The position numbers and the translations under genes were made by a program. The notes beneath the pieces are model-generated. The model saw only the letters and a list, made by a program, of their open reading frames with translations. It searched no databases and was not told where the DNA came from. 64,000 bases of DNA from Lachnospiraceae bacterium (GTDB lineage: Bacteria; Bacillota; Clostridia; Lachnospirales; Lachnospiraceae): NCBI GenBank assembly GCA_017412055.1, contig JAFQOW010000041.1:1-64000 (forward strand), read 5' to 3'. Shown one piece after another: positions 60,005 through 64,000 of this stretch. The first letter of the stretch is position 1. Each line of letters starts with the position of its first letter.

Positions 60005-60533
60005 TGGTCCTGACGGAACAGGCAAGACAACTCTTGCTCAACGTCTGTCAGAGACTTATAATATTCCCATCTATCATTTGACATATTATAAGGATAGAGA
60101 GAAACATCAGAAACAGTTTTATACTGCAACTGAAATGATAAAGGATTGGATTTCTAATTCAGAAGGAGGATTTATTATCGACCGATATATTCTTTCTGAA
60201 ATAATCTATCGTAAGATTTATCGTCCGGATGAACCTCTTATTAAGGAAGCTGAGCTTATGTATGAGCTTATGGAGCATAGAGCTGCAATTGGTGAAATTG
60301 AAGTTATTATTGCTCTTCCTGAAAATAGAGACAAGTGGTTCCAACATTTTAGTAAACTTTGTGAGGAGCGTGAAGAAATGTATTCAACAGAAAAAATTCT
60401 TGAAGTTTATGAAGAATATTTGGAACATTGGAAAAAGTTACGTTATAATAAACATGTAATGTGTTATGACCTATTCGAAAATATGGAAGGTCAAAATAAA
60501 AATAAAATTACTGATATAAATGATGCAAAATAA
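59979..60533 (+). CDS. thymidylate kinase-like nucleotide kinase
   Basis: This is a 184-residue P-loop kinase. Walker A is GPDGTGKTT at residues 10-18, followed by an IIDRYILSEIIYRKIY segment (DRY motif, near residue 66) as in thymidylate kinases. The length is slightly below the bacterial dTMP kinase norm (about 205). It would phosphorylate deoxynucleoside monophosphates for phage DNA synthesis, or modified bases. Substrate cannot be told from sequence. Confidence 0.75.
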   Translation: MRKKVFIIDGPDGTGKTTLAQRLSETYNIPIYHLTYYKDREKHQKQFYTATEMIKDWISNSEGGFIIDRYILSEIIYRKIYRPDEPLIKEAELMYELMEHRAAIGEIEVIIALPENRDKWFQHFSKLCEEREEMYSTEKILEVYEEYLEHWKKLRYNKHVMCYDLFENMEGQNKNKITDINDAK

Positions 60534-60761
60534 TAATCAAATTGACGTTAGTAAACTTTTCATGCAGCAAGCAGCAAGTATGAATCAGTCGCAAGTGAAG
60601 TTAAGTTATTGTGATATTTTAAGCCTTATTCTAGTAGTTCTTAAAGGACTTGGGTATCTTTCTTGCAGTTGGGTTGTCCCATTCATTCCACTTTGTATTC
60701 CCGTTGTTGCATATCTCATAGTTGTTATTTTTACTGTTATTAAAATTAAATTTTTTACTAA

Positions 60762-60765
<4 letters not shown>
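60520..60765 (+). CDS. small membrane protein
   Basis: This is an 81-residue protein; a second ATG directly follows the first. Residues 1-25 are polar (Gln/Asn-rich); residues about 30-75 hold two hydrophobic segments (ILSLILVVLKGLGYL and VPFIPLCIPVVAYLIVVIF) and a basic end (KIKFFTK). A holin would look like this, but it lies in an early operon, overlapping both neighbours (14 nt and 4 nt). Confidence 0.55.
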
Positions 60766-62701
<1,936 letters not shown>

Positions 62702-62722
62702 ACTCCATGATAAAGTAGATTT

Positions 62723-62750
62723 AAAGGCAGGTTTTTTACCTGCCTTTTTT
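62723..62750 (+). terminator. intrinsic terminator after groEL
   Basis: A 10-bp stem (62723-62732 with 62738-62747, AAAGGCAGGT/ACCTGCCTTT) with a T5 loop, followed by TTT and AT-rich sequence. Confidence 0.88.
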
Positions 62751-62758
62751 ATTAGTAT

Positions 62759-62769
62759 TAAATAACTGT
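62759..62769 (+). promoter_or_regulatory. late promoter-like TAAATA box
   Basis: TAAATA (62759-62764), 11 nt from the GTG at 62770, just beyond the groEL terminator. Confidence 0.5.
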
Positions 62770-64000
62770 GTGGCTAAAATCTCAAAATCTTTTTCAGAAT
62801 ATATAAAGGCTAAAGAATTAACCCTTACTGATGAATTTTATACATTAAAAGGCGATTACATTAATACTGATTATGGCTTTAACTTTGTAGCTTATAATGC
62901 TTTACAGGATGTAAATGATATAAAATCTAATAATTACAGTAACATAATTCTTACTAAAAAACAAAAGAGAACCGATATTTTAGAGGCAACAAAATTAAAA
63001 AATGACGATACACGAGATTTTGTTACTACCCTTTCATTTATTGCAAAAGATAACAGCAATGAAATGAAAAAACCTTTATATCTTATCATTGATAATGCAT
63101 ATGAAGATTTTGATATTGATGGCAGCAATACAGAAATCAAGTTAGTGGATAATATAGAAAATATCACTAGCAATATGATATATCGCGTTCAGTGTGAAGA
63201 CGAAACTACTTGTTATATTTCTGCTAATATTGGTAATGCCACATTTTATCTTTCTTATATAGGTTCTTTTTGTTATACTACTAAAAAGGATAAAAATAGT
63301 AAATTTAGCTATGCCTTAAAGGATAATAAATTAGAATTATATTTTGTTCATGATGGTGTTCTTAAACAAGTATGTCTTGCTGAAAATGCTAATAGATATG
63401 TTTTAGCACTCACCGCTGATAAAGGAATTAATAAAGAATTGACTACCATTTATGTTAACTCTCAACTAGAAGATATTGATTCTTTTATAGATGCATCATG
63501 GATTCGTTATAATAAGCAAAATGCTATTGATAAAGTAAAAAATAACCGATCTAGGTTTGATATTGAAGACCAGTTATTAGTACATTATGAGTATAATGCT
63601 GATGATAGTCATGTTAATGTCATTCCTCTTAAAAATTCTTTAACTTATCAAGGTACTGTCACTGACGGTCAATATACTACTCTTTCAAATAATGGAAAGT
63701 TTATTGATGAGCCAATGGTAGATTTTCGTAATTATACATCATTGCACACAGGTATCAATCAGGAATTAGGAGCTGATAATATAACTCTTTCCTTTACATT
63801 TACTGACCAGGTAATTCGAATTAATGATGGAGAAGATTGTATAATTAATATTCCAGCTGAAACTGAAAATGGGCTATCACCTTTATTTCCTTACAACTAT
63901 ATTAATATTAATAATATGGCATTTGTAAGAAATGGTGCATTTGCATCAAATGTTCCATATTTTGCTGATAAAGTTAAAAAGTTCCAAAATGAGTCAGAGC
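62770..64000 (+). CDS. large late protein, C-terminus outside window
   Basis: This is an open frame of 410 codons from GTG 62770 (MAKISKSFSEYIKAKELTL) to the right edge without stop. GTG at 62768 is in another frame and gives a quick stop. The sequence is rich in Asn, Asp, Tyr and Ile with alternating strands, like the baseplate-region proteins at 23609-28732. No family was recognised; a tail or fibre-like virion protein is likely because of the late-type box. The rest of the gene must be read beyond 64000. Confidence 0.7.
   Translation, partial: MAKISKSFSEYIKAKELTLTDEFYTLKGDYINTDYGFNFVAYNALQDVNDIKSNNYSNIILTKKQKRTDILEATKLKNDDTRDFVTTLSFIAKDNSNEMKKPLYLIIDNAYEDFDIDGSNTEIKLVDNIENITSNMIYRVQCEDETTCYISANIGNATFYLSYIGSFCYTTKKDKNSKFSYALKDNKLELYFVHDGVLKQVCLAENANRYVLALTADKGINKELTTIYVNSQLEDIDSFIDASWIRYNKQNAIDKVKNNRSRFDIEDQLLVHYEYNADDSHVNVIPLKNSLTYQGTVTDGQYTTLSNNGKFIDEPMVDFRNYTSLHTGINQELGADNITLSFTFTDQVIRINDGEDCIINIPAETENGLSPLFPYNYININNMAFVRNGAFASNVPYFADKVKKFQNESE

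Overview
The window is a 64 kb piece of an AT-rich tailed-phage genome with a contractile-tail (T4-like) virion plan. Recognisable T4-type proteins are the terminase large subunit, portal (gp20), neck proteins (gp13, gp14), tail sheath (gp18), tail tube (gp19), sheath-completion protein (gp15), baseplate wedge proteins (gp6, gp25, gp53), hub and spike parts (gp27, gp5) and the clamp loader (gp44). The major capsid protein, prohead protease and polymerase lie outside the window. The host is probably a Bacteroidota bacterium. This is an inference from the near absence of Shine-Dalgarno sequences, the A/T-rich start contexts, and surface-protein domains (22-residue leucine-rich repeats, PKD) common in that phylum. 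No tRNA, CRISPR, integrase or insertion sequence was seen.

Layout. 1-6.9 kb: about twenty small minus-strand genes of unknown function, GC-richer than the rest, nearly all with their own copy of one promoter-like element; one is a lipoprotein. 7.0-9.8 kb: small plus-strand genes. 9.8-17.7 kb (minus): tail fibre, two leucine-rich-repeat adhesins and terminase, which is broken by a +1 frameshift in its P-loop. 17.7-29.5 kb (plus): neck and baseplate wedge. 29.5-30.4 kb: clamp loader. 30.5-41 kb: tail tube, a very lysine-rich protein, a tape-measure candidate, tube cap, gp53 and hub. 41-50.3 kb (mostly minus): spike parts, a cell-wall peptidase, and portal and gp15. 50.3-56.1 kb: tube-like protein, giant sheath, fibre. 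56.1-57.4 kb: PD-(D/E)XK nuclease and small genes, one frameshifted. 57.4-59.5 kb (minus): PAS-membrane protein, unknown, endolysin. 59.5-62.7 kb: early operon with a nucleotide kinase, small membrane protein, thioredoxin-like protein and GroEL. 62.8 kb to the end: a large late gene that runs off the window.

Two start-proximal DNA elements divide the genes by function. ACAGAAC plus a TATAATATAA-like box begins exactly 24 nt before the start codon of 17 early-type genes (host takeover, clamp loader, kinase operon). TAAATA lies most often exactly 12 nt before the start codon of virion and lysis genes, like a T4 late promoter. Both spacings would put transcription starts at or next to the start codon, so many mRNAs may be leaderless. 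Intrinsic terminators often sit directly upstream of late elements. Two genes (terminase and a small acidic protein at 57 kb) need a +1 shift at the same sequence, NTC-C-GG(T/A)AA, which suggests either programmed frameshifting or a systematic sequence artefact.
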